Positions 1-10,888 are shown, counted from the stretch's first letter. The stretch: 64,000 nt of DNA from Rhizobium aethiopicum (GCF_900094625.1 NZ_FMAJ01000007.1:248001-312000), one strand, 5' to 3'. The notes: generated by a model from the sequence alone, not told the origin. Program-made: numbers and translations.

Positions 1-379
1 GGGCACGGGTGATGCGCGGCATCAGTTCCATCGCGAAGGCCGACAGCCCGGCGCTTGCGAAAGCGGCGATCGCTTCGTCATTGCCGTAAGGGTCCATGAC
101 CGCGATGACGGCGGCGCCGCTCTTGTACCCCGCAATTTCCGATGGGCCCGGGCGGCGCACCTTCAGCACCACGTCTGCAGCAGCGGCATCGGCAAAACTG
201 CCGATTCTGGCGCCGGCGGCCTCGAACTCGCCATCCAAAATACGCGAAGCCGCACCGGCACCGGCTTCGACCACGACATCGAAGCCGAAACTCTTCATCT
301 TTTTCACGGTCTCCGCAGAGGCCGCGACACGCGTCTCCCCGTCCGCAAATTCTTTTGCAACGAATACAATATTGCCCAA
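1..379 (-). CDS. pntAA: NAD(P) transhydrogenase subunit alpha (5' part only)
   Basis: This is the N-terminal part (about 126 residues) of the alpha subunit of proton-translocating NAD(P)(+) transhydrogenase, which binds NAD(H) in the cytoplasm and exchanges hydride with NADP(H). The visible region carries the family pattern of alanine dehydrogenase/PNT N-terminal domains, with the segments KEFADGETRVA and VVVEAGAGAASR and a MDPYGN stretch. I chose the TTG at 377-379 because a strong GGAGGAGG ribosome site (385-393 on the plus strand as cctcctcc) lies just upstream and translation from it gives the typical start LGNIVFVAKE. The gene runs off the left edge. In related rhizobia the small aa3 oxidase subunit IV gene lies directly upstream, as it does here (206 bp gap). 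Confidence 0.88.
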   Translation of the reverse strand, partial: MGNIVFVAKEFADGETRVAASAETVKKMKSFGFDVVVEAGAGAASRILDGEFEAAGARIGSFADAAAADVVLKVRRPGPSEIAGYKSGAAVIAVMDPYGNDEAIAAFASAGLSAFAMELMPRITRA

Positions 380-409
380 CTGCCCCCTCCTCCGGGTCAG
401 CCAGACCGC

Positions 410-426
410 CGCAGGCTTCGCCTGCG
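410..426. other. GC-rich hairpin between oxidase subunit IV and pntAA
   Basis: A perfect 7-bp inverted repeat CGCAGGC/GCCTGCG with a 3-base loop lies in the 206-bp gap between the two minus-strand genes, 30 bp before the pntAA start. There is no U-run, so it is more likely an mRNA structure or partial terminator than a strong terminator. The role is not known from the sequence. Confidence 0.35.
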
Positions 427-585
427 CAGGCCAAGCACCTAATTCACAAAGCTTCGGAGAAGCCTCCCCTCCCCTTAGAGCCCCTCGCGTCCCCTCGGAC
501 GCACAACGACGCTCCAACTCCTGGATCGACGCATCGCGCTTTCCGAAAACCGATTCCGATTTTCCGGCCGATGCGCCAGCCGCGA

Positions 586-810
586 TCAGCGGACCAGGAA
601 GATGCCGGCGGCGAGAAGAATGATGAAGACGAAGAGACCGCCAAGCAGACCGGCGCCGCCGAAGAAACCGGCCGTCATCGCCAAGAGGAGAACGATGAGA
701 AGCATCGTGCCGTATTTCGTGCCGGCAATGAACATGTTGTAGGTCTGCTCATGTTCCTTGTAATCCATCGGCGCGCCGGTCTCGACCGGTCCGGTATGAT
801 GTTCGGCCAT
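586..810 (-). CDS. aa3-type cytochrome c oxidase subunit IV (small membrane protein)
   Basis: A 74-residue protein matching the bacterial aa3-type cytochrome oxidase subunit IV family: a short hydrophilic N-terminus with the motif MDYKEHEQTYNMF (about residues 15-27), then two hydrophobic segments (about 35-50 and 55-72). In characterised alphaproteobacterial oxidases the equivalent subunit is a single small chain attached to the core complex and is not needed for catalysis. The ATG at 808-810 has GGGAGACG about 6 bases upstream. It precedes pntAA on the same strand, an arrangement seen in other rhizobia. Family assignment rests on the conserved EHEQTY-type motif and on length; the second hydrophobic segment is glycine-rich. 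Confidence 0.8.
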   Translation of the reverse strand: MAEHHTGPVETGAPMDYKEHEQTYNMFIAGTKYGTMLLIVLLLAMTAGFFGGAGLLGGLFVFIILLAAGIFLVR

Positions 811-1033
811 AAATATCGTCTCCCTGAAATGCTTTAGCGCTGCCTGATTCCCTCTTTTGGCCGAGGGAAGTCCCTGTTTGCAGGAATTACACAATGACAC
901 GCAAAAGCGCAATGCATGAGAATGCCGCAGCCGCGGTGCGAACCACCTTCTCCGGCGAGGAAAAGGCCTGAGGATGCCGGCTGCGGATCTTGTCATAGAC
1001 CCATATCATCTCCCATCCGGAGAGCAGGGGAAA

Positions 1034-1786
1034 TCACAGCGGCAGGTCGGTGCCGAGTTCTCCTTGCGGCACGAAACGCGCCGTCGGGATGATGGTGAGC
1101 GGTGGCAGAGTGTCGTTCGGATTGCGCGAAAACATCATGCGCTGCTCGCTGGCGCTGGAGATGAAGAAGGGATAGCGCGTCAACAGCTTGCGCCCGACCT
1201 CGATCACATTCGTCGCCATCAGCGTCATGTCGATGCCGTAGTTCTTCGCCAGCCGGCCAGGAACCACCGTATCGGCATAAAAGACCCGTTTGTAGAAAGC
1301 GGCATGCGGCGGCCGGACGAACTGAAGGACGCGATCAGCACGGAAATAGGCGGCCGCAACAATGGTGGGTCTCAGCGTCAGATAGGGCACCCATGGGAGG
1401 TCGGCGGTGAGTTCCGGATCGGCAGCGAAACGCGCCGGATCGATCAGGGTCAGACCCGCGTCCAGGAGCTCGTCCATAGCCTCGGGAAAAGCGCCGCCGG
1501 ACTGGCTGAGGCGATGCTCGGGTGTCACATAATGAACCCGGATCGTACTGATCAGCTCACCATAATAATACAACCCGAAAATATAGGCGTGGCTGTCGAA
1601 ATCGCTGTCATCAAGCAGGCCTTTCGGGGCGAGTGCCAGGACGTCATGGGCCTTGTAAGCCTTGTAGCGCAGGCGCTCCACCTGCTCCATGTCTTCGCTG
1701 CTTTCGACGCGACGATATTCGACATGATCCAAAATTTCCAAAATTTTCGCGCTGAAATCACTTCGCTTGAACAGTGTATCCGACAT
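1034..1786 (-). CDS. FeeM-like N-acyl amino acid synthase (GNAT/autoinducer synthase fold)
   Basis: A 250-residue soluble protein of the N-acyl amino acid synthase FeeM group, relatives of acyl-homoserine lactone synthases. These enzymes join a fatty acyl group from acyl-ACP to an amino acid. Visible features are the N-terminal EYRRVESSEDMEQVERLRYKAY-type segment (residues about 23-44) with the conserved R-Y-x-AY, a central ISTIRVHYVTP strand like the acyl-transfer core, and FYKRVFYADTVVP near residue 170. No quorum-sensing receptor gene is adjacent. The ATG at 1784-1786 is preceded by a 7-bp inverted repeat that overlaps its weak GGATCAAGAA ribosome site. The downstream neighbour on the other side of a promoter region is a c-di-GMP protein. 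Substrate cannot be told; rhizobial homologues are mostly annotated as hypothetical. Confidence 0.65.
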   Translation of the reverse strand: MSDTLFKRSDFSAKILEILDHVEYRRVESSEDMEQVERLRYKAYKAHDVLALAPKGLLDDSDFDSHAYIFGLYYYGELISTIRVHYVTPEHRLSQSGGAFPEAMDELLDAGLTLIDPARFAADPELTADLPWVPYLTLRPTIVAAAYFRADRVLQFVRPPHAAFYKRVFYADTVVPGRLAKNYGIDMTLMATNVIEVGRKLLTRYPFFISSASEQRMMFSRNPNDTLPPLTIIPTARFVPQGELGTDLPL

Positions 1787-1790
1787 TTCT

Positions 1791-1812
1791 TGATCCGCTC
1801 GTTAACGGATCA
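1791..1812 (-). promoter_or_regulatory. Inverted repeat over the FeeM-like gene's ribosome binding site
   Basis: TGATCCG and CGGATCA form perfect 7-bp arms around an 8-base spacer, ending 4 bases before the start codon of the FeeM-like gene. As DNA it could be an operator; as RNA the 3' arm holds the only Shine-Dalgarno-like bases (GGATCA), so folding would limit initiation. Confidence 0.4.
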
Positions 1813-1922
1813 TTAATCATACACCAGCCAAATTTAGGCAAGGAAATCCGATAATTCGGGCCGTTTATAGATTATTAAGGTTAACGGCGTACCCGCGGGC
1901 AAAGGTGGCAGTTGCGGAACGC

Positions 1923-4226
1923 TCAGGCGACCTTGTTGCGGCGACGCTGGACGGGGCGGCGGCCGATGCCATGCTGCAACAGCGCAATATTCTGGGAAGG
2001 CACCGGCGGCGAAAAAACATAGCCCTGCACGAGGTCCGTGCTGCGGTGTTTGTTGAGCAGCGCCAGCTGCTCTTCGGTTTCGACCCCCTCGATGACGATC
2101 TTGAGGCCGAGCTCGCGCGCAAGGTGGACGGTACCGCGCAACAGTTTGAGGCGACGGGTATCCTCGACGATATTGCGCACGAAGGAGCGGTCGATCTTGA
2201 CGATATCGAGCGGCAGCGTGTCGAGGTAACTGAGACTGGAGAAGCCGGTGCCGAAATCGTCGATGGCGATGGTGATGCCGCGGGCTCTGAGCTCCGCCAG
2301 AATGGCGCGCACGGCCTGTGGCTCGTCGATCAGGCAGCTTTCGGTGACTTCGAGATGCAGCCGCGCCGCATCCAGCCCTGAATGGGCAAGCGCGTCGGCG
2401 ACCACCGATAGGATGTCGGCATCGCGCAGATCCCGCGCCGAGAGATTGACCGAGACGGCGATGTGCTCGGGCCAGCTCACGCATTCGCTGCAGGCCTTGA
2501 ACAGCACGAAACGGGTGATGTCGGAGATGATGCCCATATCCTCGGCAAGCCGGATAAAGACGTCGGGCGGGATCGCGCCTTTCGTCGGATGAACCCAGCG
2601 AGCCAGCGCCTCGGCGCATTCGATACGTGAGCCGTCGGACCGGAACATCGGCTGGAAGACGAGATGCAGCGCCTGCGCCGCGACCGCTTCACGCAGGTCG
2701 GCCTTCAGCTTCTGCTGTTCAATATAGCGCCCGTCCATCTCGCGCTCGAAGCCGGATATGCCGCCCTTGAAGCGGGACTTGCTCTCGAACAGCGCGAGAT
2801 CGGCCTTGACGCTCCATTCGTCCATCGCGAAGGCGGAACTTTCGAGGATGGCGTAGCCGGCGCTGAGCGAAACAAGGAAGGTCAGTTCGTCGACCTCATA
2901 ATGCCCCTGGATCGCGGCGTGCACACGACGGATCTCGAGGTCAAGTGAGCTCGGCTCCTTCGCATGCGGGAAGAACAGGATGAACTGGTCACCCATCAGC
3001 CGGCCGAGGATGGCGTTGCCGCAGGTCTGCTTGATGCGGGCGGCAATGGCGCAAAGCAGATGGTCGCCGGTGACGTGACCACGCATGTCGTTGACATGTT
3101 TGAACTCGTCGATGTCGAGGACCATGAAGCCGAGCGGTCCGGACTTCCGCGGGTGCCTGGCGAGATATTCCTGCACCAGCTGCCCGAAATATTCGCGGTT
3201 CGGCAGGCCGGTCAGCGCATCGAAGCGGACCATGTGCATGATCTTCTGCTCCGCCTTCACCCGGCTCGACACATCTTCGAAGATCAGCACCGCGCCGCCG
3301 TCGGCCCTTCGGCTGGCTGAGAATTCGAGCGACAGTCCCTCGGGAAAATGGATGAGTGTGCGCGACAGGTTCCCTTCGGCAACCTGTGTGAGCTGGCGCA
3401 GGATGAGCTCCGGCTGCGAGGCGTCCATGAAGCTGTAACGTGCGCCATAACGCAGCACGGCGCCGAGATCACGGTCCTTCAGTCGCTCCGGCGCACCGAT
3501 CTTCAATAGTTCGCAGGCCTTGCGGTTGACGACCTGAATACGGTTTTCGGCGTCGACCATCACCAGGCCATGCGGCATATTGTTGAGCGCGGTATCGAAA
3601 CGGTCGGCGATAATGGTGATTTCCCGGCGGGCGATGACATTCTCGTAAAGAAACTCGCGCACGCCGTTCGCCATGGCCCGTGTCGTCAGCCAGAAGGGAA
3701 TGAGGAAGATCGACAGCAGGCCCCGATAGAAATCCAGCGCCAATAGGCTGCAGACGATCATCGGCAGGCAACAGGAGAATGTCTGAAGATCGACCGCCAG
3801 GCGCGAACCGTAATTGCGGCCGACGACGGAGACCATGGTCGCCATTGTGACGGCAATGCAGGCAAGCTCTGCAAAGGAATCGTGTACGACGAAGATCGCG
3901 TAGCCGCTGGCGATGCCAAGCAACGCCGTGGTGCAGGCCGCGCCGGCGACCAGAATCCGCTCCCAGCGCTCGATTCCGGCGTGCGACAGCGTCACCTTGT
4001 CGACGCGATCAAACTGCCTGAAGGTGGCCATGCGAACGACGAAAACCAGAAGGAATGCGGCAGCGAGGAGAATGTAGACGGAAGACTGCGTCTTGGCGGC
4101 GACGGCAAGGCACGTCGCTACATGCACGATCACGCCGGCAAGAAGTGTCATGCGGTTCCCGGACAGGGAGCTCACAAACGACAAATAGACATCAGTAGGG
4201 ACCCTGTTCGGGTTATCTGGCTTCAT
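1923..4226 (-). CDS. Membrane GGDEF-EAL protein, probable c-di-GMP phosphodiesterase
   Basis: A 767-residue c-di-GMP signalling protein. Residues 1-185 contain about five hydrophobic membrane segments, about 205-325 look like a PAS domain, 335-490 a GGDEF domain and 510-750 an EAL domain. The GGDEF signature reads MGDQF (411-415), lacking the first Gly and the Glu needed for cyclase activity, so this domain is probably regulatory. The EAL domain keeps E539-A-L, the metal-binding D656-D and IEGVETEEQ, so hydrolysis of c-di-GMP to pGpG is likely. I start at the ATG at 4224-4226, which has AGGGAAAG nine bases upstream; a TTG 57 bases further upstream has no ribosome site. It is monocistronic, facing away from the TRAP permease genes. 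Confidence 0.88.
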   Translation of the reverse strand: MKPDNPNRVPTDVYLSFVSSLSGNRMTLLAGVIVHVATCLAVAAKTQSSVYILLAAAFLLVFVVRMATFRQFDRVDKVTLSHAGIERWERILVAGAACTTALLGIASGYAIFVVHDSFAELACIAVTMATMVSVVGRNYGSRLAVDLQTFSCCLPMIVCSLLALDFYRGLLSIFLIPFWLTTRAMANGVREFLYENVIARREITIIADRFDTALNNMPHGLVMVDAENRIQVVNRKACELLKIGAPERLKDRDLGAVLRYGARYSFMDASQPELILRQLTQVAEGNLSRTLIHFPEGLSLEFSASRRADGGAVLIFEDVSSRVKAEQKIMHMVRFDALTGLPNREYFGQLVQEYLARHPRKSGPLGFMVLDIDEFKHVNDMRGHVTGDHLLCAIAARIKQTCGNAILGRLMGDQFILFFPHAKEPSSLDLEIRRVHAAIQGHYEVDELTFLVSLSAGYAILESSAFAMDEWSVKADLALFESKSRFKGGISGFEREMDGRYIEQQKLKADLREAVAAQALHLVFQPMFRSDGSRIECAEALARWVHPTKGAIPPDVFIRLAEDMGIISDITRFVLFKACSECVSWPEHIAVSVNLSARDLRDADILSVVADALAHSGLDAARLHLEVTESCLIDEPQAVRAILAELRARGITIAIDDFGTGFSSLSYLDTLPLDIVKIDRSFVRNIVEDTRRLKLLRGTVHLARELGLKIVIEGVETEEQLALLNKHRSTDLVQGYVFSPPVPSQNIALLQHGIGRRPVQRRRNKVA

Positions 4227-4553
4227 CCACACTTTCCCTGTGCGCGGGAATTCTAAAGCCAACCCTTTAAAAATTGATTTCAATCAAATCAAACAATTGG
4301 GCAAATTTTCTAAAACCATTGGGCGAACGGCGCAGCCTTTGCTAGATAATGCATCCTAACGGCGAGATTAAGGGAATAATTTATCCACGCGATAGTTGTG
4401 GGAATCCAGGCGGATCATATCATCGGTCCATTGCACCTTAGACTATGCTCTAAAGCAAGGCATTTGTCCTTCCAATTTCAGAGGCCGTGGTCTACACCGA
4501 TTCCAAAGAGGGAAAGCTGCCGAAAAACGGCAGGACAAGAATAAGGGAAACGA
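4227..4553. promoter_or_regulatory. Divergent intergenic region between c-di-GMP gene and TRAP permeases
   Basis: This 327-bp gap separates two divergent genes and should hold both promoters. Its GGDEF-EAL side is AT-rich (about 4255-4320). The TRAP side contains TTGCAC at 4432-4437 as a possible -35 element but no convincing -10 at normal spacing. I see no gene, tRNA or strong terminator in it. A TTG 57 bases upstream of the GGDEF-EAL start, inside this gap, is in frame but has no ribosome site. Confidence 0.4.
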
Positions 4554-5093
4554 ATGTCGACACTTCTGGCGGCAAGCCGGCTGATTGATTCGGTCAGTCG
4601 GATCATGGGCAAACTTTCCGAATATATGGTCCTGTTTTGCTGTCTGATCAGCGCCGGAAATGCCATCGTCCGCTATGCCTTCAACTACAGTTCGAACGGC
4701 TGGCTTGAGATCCAGTGGTATCTCTTCGCCTTCGTCGTCATGCTCGGCGCCTCGCATGCGTTGCGCAACAATGAACACGTTCGTGTCGACCTGATCTATG
4801 GCGCAGTGTCCGACAAGGCGAAGATCTGGATCGACATCGTCGGCCTGATCCTGTTCCTCATCCCCGTCTGCGTCTTCTTGACTTGGCTTTGCTGGCCTTT
4901 CTTCGCGCTTTCCTATCGGCAGGGGGAAATATCGGGCAATGCCGGCGGGCTGATCCGCTGGCCCGTCAAGCTGATCCTCGTCGCCGGCTTCGCACTGCTT
5001 TCCCTTCAGGGCGTTTCCGAGCTGATCAAGCGGATCGCCGCCCTCACCGGCCAAATCAGCATCGACACCAAATACGAAAAGCCGCTGCAGTAG
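4554..5093 (+). CDS. dctQ: TRAP transporter small permease (DctQ family)
   Basis: A 179-residue membrane protein with four hydrophobic helices (about residues 22-44, 52-72, 92-115, 138-158), the layout of TRAP small permease subunits. The segment between helices 2 and 3 has the family-typical HALRNNEHVRVDLIY motif. TRAP systems take up organic acids with a sodium or proton gradient and need a small permease, a large permease and a periplasmic binding protein. The start has AAGGGAAACGA just upstream. The large permease follows after 19 bp on the same strand. The only binding protein gene nearby is the convergent one at 6673-7779. Confidence 0.93.
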   Translation: MSTLLAASRLIDSVSRIMGKLSEYMVLFCCLISAGNAIVRYAFNYSSNGWLEIQWYLFAFVVMLGASHALRNNEHVRVDLIYGAVSDKAKIWIDIVGLILFLIPVCVFLTWLCWPFFALSYRQGEISGNAGGLIRWPVKLILVAGFALLSLQGVSELIKRIAALTGQISIDTKYEKPLQ

Positions 5094-5112
5094 CGCGCCC
5101 GGGAGAACTGAT

Positions 5113-6600
5113 TTGTTTGATTTCGGCATCATTCCGCCGGCCATGTTCCTGGGCATGGTCATTTTCATGCTCTACGGCTTTCCGGTCGCTTTTTCGCTCG
5201 CCGCCGTCGGCATGTTCTTCGGCATCATTGGCATCATCACCGGTCATTTCAGCGAAGCCTTTCTGCAAGCGCTGCCGCTGCGCTTTTTCGGCATCGTCTC
5301 CAACGACCTCTTGCTCGCCATCCCCTTCTTCACCTTCATGGGGGCGGTGCTGGAGCGATGCGGGCTTGCCGAGGATCTGCTCGAAGGCACCGGCAAGCTC
5401 TTCGGCGGCATCCCCGGTGGCCTCGCCTACGCCGTCATCCTTGTCGGCGCAGTGCTCGGCGCCATCACCGGCACGGTGGCGGCCTCCGTCATCACCATGG
5501 GGGTGATCTCGCTGCCGATCATGCTGCGTTATGGCTACAGCCCGCGCCTTGCAACCGGCGTCATTGCCGCTTCCGGCACGATTACGCAGGTGATCCCACC
5601 CTCGCTCGTGCTCGTCGTTCTCGCCGATCAACTCGGCAGATCGGTCGGCGACATGTATCTCGGCGCCATCGGCCCCTCGATCCTGCAGGTGGCAATTTTC
5701 GTCCTCTTCATCTTGGTGATGTCAATCATCCGGCCGAAATCGATGCCGCCGCTGCCGAAAGAGGTACGCGGCGACTTCAACTGGGCGCTGCTCGTCAAGG
5801 TGCTGATGGGCATGGTGCCCTCGATCGTGCTGATCTTCCTCGTGCTAGGCACGATCTTCATGGGCCTTGCGACGCCGACAGAAGCTGGCGCCCTCGGCGT
5901 CGTCGGCGCCATGGCGCTGGCAGCCATGAACCGCCGTCTCACCTGGCCGCTGATCCGCGAAGCGATGACGTCGACAACCCATATCACGTCGATGGTGGTG
6001 ATGATCCTGGTCGGCTCGACCTGTTTCAGCCTGGTGTTCCAGGGCATGGATGGTTCGCGCTGGATCGAGCACATGCTGTCGGGCATCCCCGGCGGCCCGG
6101 TCGGTTTTCTGATCTTCGTCAACATCTTCATCTTCGTCCTCGCCTTCTTTCTCGATTTCTTCGAGATCGCCTTCATCGTCATCCCGATGCTAGCCCCCGT
6201 CGCCTCCAGTCTCGGCATCGACCTGATCTGGTTCGGCGTGCTGATCTGCGTCAACATGCAGACGAGTTTCATGCATCCGCCCTTCGGCTTCGCGCTCTTC
6301 TATCTGCGCTCTATCGCCGGTAGGGAGGTCAAGACCTCGGATATCTACATGGGCGCCCTCCCCTGGGTTGGCATGCAGCTGATCCTTGTTGCGATCGTGA
6401 TCTTCTGGCCGCAATCGGTCACCTACTGGCTGGACCGCGGCCCGAAAGTGGACCCGAACTCCATCAAGATCGAAGTGCCGGGCTTCGGCGGCCAACTCGG
6501 CCTGCCGCCGGTGGGCGGCGGCAATGGCTCGCCGCAGATGCCGGGCCTTAGCCTGCCGCCGCTGAACGGCCTGCCCGGAGCGCCGGCGCCCGGCAAATAA
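5113..6600 (+). CDS. dctM: TRAP transporter large permease (DctM family)
   Basis: A 495-residue large TRAP permease with about 12 hydrophobic helices and DctM signatures such as GSGTITQVIPPSLVL-like and MHPPFGFALFYLRS. It forms the transport pathway with the small permease encoded 19 bp upstream. The start is TTG at 5113, with GGGAGA seven bases upstream and no better in-frame ATG before conserved residues. Helical sequence ends near residue 440. The last 52 residues form a hydrophilic proline/glycine-rich tail (PPVGGGNGS, PGLSLPPLNG), longer than in typical DctM proteins. An excellent bidirectional terminator lies right after the stop codon. Confidence 0.94.
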   Translation: MFDFGIIPPAMFLGMVIFMLYGFPVAFSLAAVGMFFGIIGIITGHFSEAFLQALPLRFFGIVSNDLLLAIPFFTFMGAVLERCGLAEDLLEGTGKLFGGIPGGLAYAVILVGAVLGAITGTVAASVITMGVISLPIMLRYGYSPRLATGVIAASGTITQVIPPSLVLVVLADQLGRSVGDMYLGAIGPSILQVAIFVLFILVMSIIRPKSMPPLPKEVRGDFNWALLVKVLMGMVPSIVLIFLVLGTIFMGLATPTEAGALGVVGAMALAAMNRRLTWPLIREAMTSTTHITSMVVMILVGSTCFSLVFQGMDGSRWIEHMLSGIPGGPVGFLIFVNIFIFVLAFFLDFFEIAFIVIPMLAPVASSLGIDLIWFGVLICVNMQTSFMHPPFGFALFYLRSIAGREVKTSDIYMGALPWVGMQLILVAIVIFWPQSVTYWLDRGPKVDPNSIKIEVPGFGGQLGLPPVGGGNGSPQMPGLSLPPLNGLPGAPAPGK

Positions 6601-6610
6601 CGCGAAAAAG

Positions 6611-6640
6611 AAAACCCCCGGACCGAAATCCGGGGGTTTT
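6611..6640. terminator. Bidirectional rho-independent terminator
   Basis: A perfect 12-bp stem (AAAACCCCCGGA / TCCGGGGGTTTT) with a 6-base loop and T-runs in both directions. It sits between the convergent TRAP permease genes and TRAP binding protein gene, so it can end transcription from both. Confidence 0.92.
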
Positions 6641-6672
6641 TTCATCAGCTGAGATCAGGCGTCGGCGGAAAA

Positions 6673-8854
<2,182 letters not shown>

Positions 8855-8872
8855 GCTAGGAGGCAGTTGAGC

Positions 8873-9838
8873 TCAGTCGCGCTGGATTTTTTGCGGCGTC
8901 TCCGGCACCGGCGTCAACGCCGCCCCCTTCTCGAACCAAGAAATCAGATTGTCGGCGACCAGATCAGCCATCGCTATGCGCGTAGGCACAGAGGCGGAGG
9001 CAACGTGCGGCAGCAGCACGGCATTGGCCGGCTCCAGCAGGCCGGATGGCACGCTCGGCTCTTCATAAAAGACGTCGAGGCCAGCCGCACCGAGCGCGCC
9101 TGATGCGAGGGCAGCGCTCAGCGCTTCTTCATCAACCGTCCAGCCGCGGCCGACATTGACGAGAACTCCGTTCGGCCCGAGAGCGGCCAGGACATTGGCA
9201 TCGATCGTCTTGTGCGTTTGCGGCGTCTTCGGAACGATGGCGATCAGCGTGTCCACCGCCTCCGCCAATTCCTTCAACGTCGGGTAATAGTCGTAGGGGG
9301 CATCCGAGTGGCGCGAACGGGTGTGATAACTGATCTTCACCTTGAACGGCTCCAGCCGCTTGGCGATCTCAAGCCCGATACGGCCAAGGCCGTAAAGCCC
9401 GATATGACGGCCCTTGAGGGAGAAACGTGACAGCGGAAAAGCCGTGCCTGGCTTCCAGTTGCCCGCACGCAGCCAGGCCTCGGCCCGCGGCAAGTCGCGG
9501 ATCGTGTTCAAGAGCAGGCCGATCGCCGTATCGGCAACCTCATCATTCAGAACATCCGGCGTATTGGTGACGACGATACCCTTTTCGGCTGCACGCTTCA
9601 CATCCATGCCGTCATAACCGACGCCGAAACTGGCGATCACTTCGACGTCAGGCAATTGGTCCATCCAGGCGCCGGGAAAAGCGCCGGAGACGGCGACGCC
9701 GCGGATGCGGCCGGCGGTCCCGCCGTCGAGCGCCAGCTTTTGCTCGCGGGCGACAGCGATAATCTCAAATCGATCCTTCAACCTTTCAAGAACACGCTCG
9801 TGTATCTTCCCAGGAACGAGAATGGCGATGCGGGACAT
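8873..9838 (-). CDS. D-isomer 2-hydroxyacid dehydrogenase (glyoxylate/hydroxypyruvate reductase-like)
   Basis: A 321-residue NAD(P)H-dependent oxidoreductase reducing 2-keto acids such as hydroxypyruvate or glyoxylate. The nucleotide-binding motif GLYGLGRIG is near residue 151. The catalytic triad is visible: Arg in NVGRGWTVDE, Glu in YEEP and His in LLPHVASAS. GVGYDGMDVKRAAEKGI is the typical substrate-domain motif. It lies 27 bp downstream of a LacI-family regulator on the same strand, which suggests an operon with its own regulator. Length and motifs fit GhrB-type enzymes, but the exact substrate cannot be read from the sequence. Confidence 0.88.
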   Translation of the reverse strand: MSRIAILVPGKIHERVLERLKDRFEIIAVAREQKLALDGGTAGRIRGVAVSGAFPGAWMDQLPDVEVIASFGVGYDGMDVKRAAEKGIVVTNTPDVLNDEVADTAIGLLLNTIRDLPRAEAWLRAGNWKPGTAFPLSRFSLKGRHIGLYGLGRIGLEIAKRLEPFKVKISYHTRSRHSDAPYDYYPTLKELAEAVDTLIAIVPKTPQTHKTIDANVLAALGPNGVLVNVGRGWTVDEEALSAALASGALGAAGLDVFYEEPSVPSGLLEPANAVLLPHVASASVPTRIAMADLVADNLISWFEKGAALTPVPETPQKIQRD

Positions 9839-9865
9839 GGCTTTTCCTCTTGGACGGGGTCTGGT

Positions 9866-10888
9866 TCAGGCGCGTGGCCGATGAGGGCTGGTCGACTGAC
9901 GGATGCGCATTTCCGGTTTGATGAGATGCATGCCGTCGGGTTCGTGGCTGCCGGCGAGACGATCGAGAAGCGCGCGCGCAGCCAGGCGACCGACTTCGGT
10001 CTGGCCGTTCCAGACGGTCGTCAGCGCCGGCGTGGCGATCGAGGCTTCCTCAAGATCGTCATAGCCCGTGACGGAAATGTCTCGGCCCGGCACCAGGCCG
10101 GCGCGGGCAATGCCGTTCATCAGGCCGATCGCGACGAGATCGTTCCAGCATACTGCCGCCGTCGGCTTCTGCGGCAGCGAGAGGAAGTGCACCGCGGCTT
10201 CGAAACCGCCCTGTTTCGAGCGCGGGCCGGGAATGCGCAGGTTCGGGTCGACTTCGATGCCCGCCTTGCGCAGCGCGTTGACATAACCCTGATAGCGGTC
10301 GCGGCCGGTGGACGTCTGGTCCGTGCCGCCGATCATGGCGATCGAGCGGTGACCGAGACCGATCAGGTGATTGGTGGCGAGCGAGATGCCGTAGCTGTCG
10401 TCACCGCGATAGGTCGGCAGCTCCAGACCGTCCATCGAGCGGGCGACGAGGATCGCCGGCATGCCGTTTTCTTCCGCCAGCTGCAGATCTTCCGGCGGCG
10501 TTCCGATCGCCGGCGACATGATGACGCCGTCGCCGCCGAGCTGCAGGAGCGTCTCGATGAAGGTGCGCTGCTTTTCCACATTGTCGTAATGATTGGACAA
10601 GATGAAGGTGTGGCGGCTGCGGTCGAGCTCGCTTTCGATCGCCTTCAGGATTTCGCCATAGAACGGGTTCATGATGTCGTGCACGACGACGCCGATGATA
10701 CCGGAGCGCGAGGTGCGCAGGCTGGCGGCACGGCGATTGTAAATATAGCCGAGCGCGCGCGCCTGCTCCTTGATCTTCTCCCGCGTATTGCCGGCAACCA
10801 GCGGACTGTCGCGCAAGGCGAGCGACACGGTCGCCGTTGAGATGCCGAGCGTCTCGGCGATTGTCGAAAGCTTGATCTTCTGGACCAC
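9866..10888 (-). CDS. LacI-family transcriptional regulator
   Basis: A 340-residue repressor: an N-terminal helix-turn-helix (KLSTIAETLGISTATVSLALRD, about residues 5-26), the hinge helix RRAASLRT, and a sugar-binding-like sensor domain from residue 60. The start is the GTG at 10886-10888, which has GGAGGAGG four to five bases upstream and gives a normal LacI N-terminus. It is followed after 27 bp by the 2-hydroxyacid dehydrogenase, its most likely target, so autoregulation of a two-gene operon is plausible. An AT-rich palindromic stretch at 10948-10975 is a candidate operator. The effector is unknown. Confidence 0.9.
   Translation of the reverse strand: MVQKIKLSTIAETLGISTATVSLALRDSPLVAGNTREKIKEQARALGYIYNRRAASLRTSRSGIIGVVVHDIMNPFYGEILKAIESELDRSRHTFILSNHYDNVEKQRTFIETLLQLGGDGVIMSPAIGTPPEDLQLAEENGMPAILVARSMDGLELPTYRGDDSYGISLATNHLIGLGHRSIAMIGGTDQTSTGRDRYQGYVNALRKAGIEVDPNLRIPGPRSKQGGFEAAVHFLSLPQKPTAAVCWNDLVAIGLMNGIARAGLVPGRDISVTGYDDLEEASIATPALTTVWNGQTEVGRLAARALLDRLAGSHEPDGMHLIKPEMRIRQSTSPHRPRA

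Noticed and set aside
894..971. 25-codon plus-strand frame (MTRKSAMHENAAAAVR...)
   Set aside because: Weak ribosome site and no recognisable features; too short to support without conservation data.
4432..4460. TTGCAC...TAAAGC as a sigma-70 promoter for the TRAP permeases
   Set aside because: The spacing of 14 bases is too short and the -10 element is poor.
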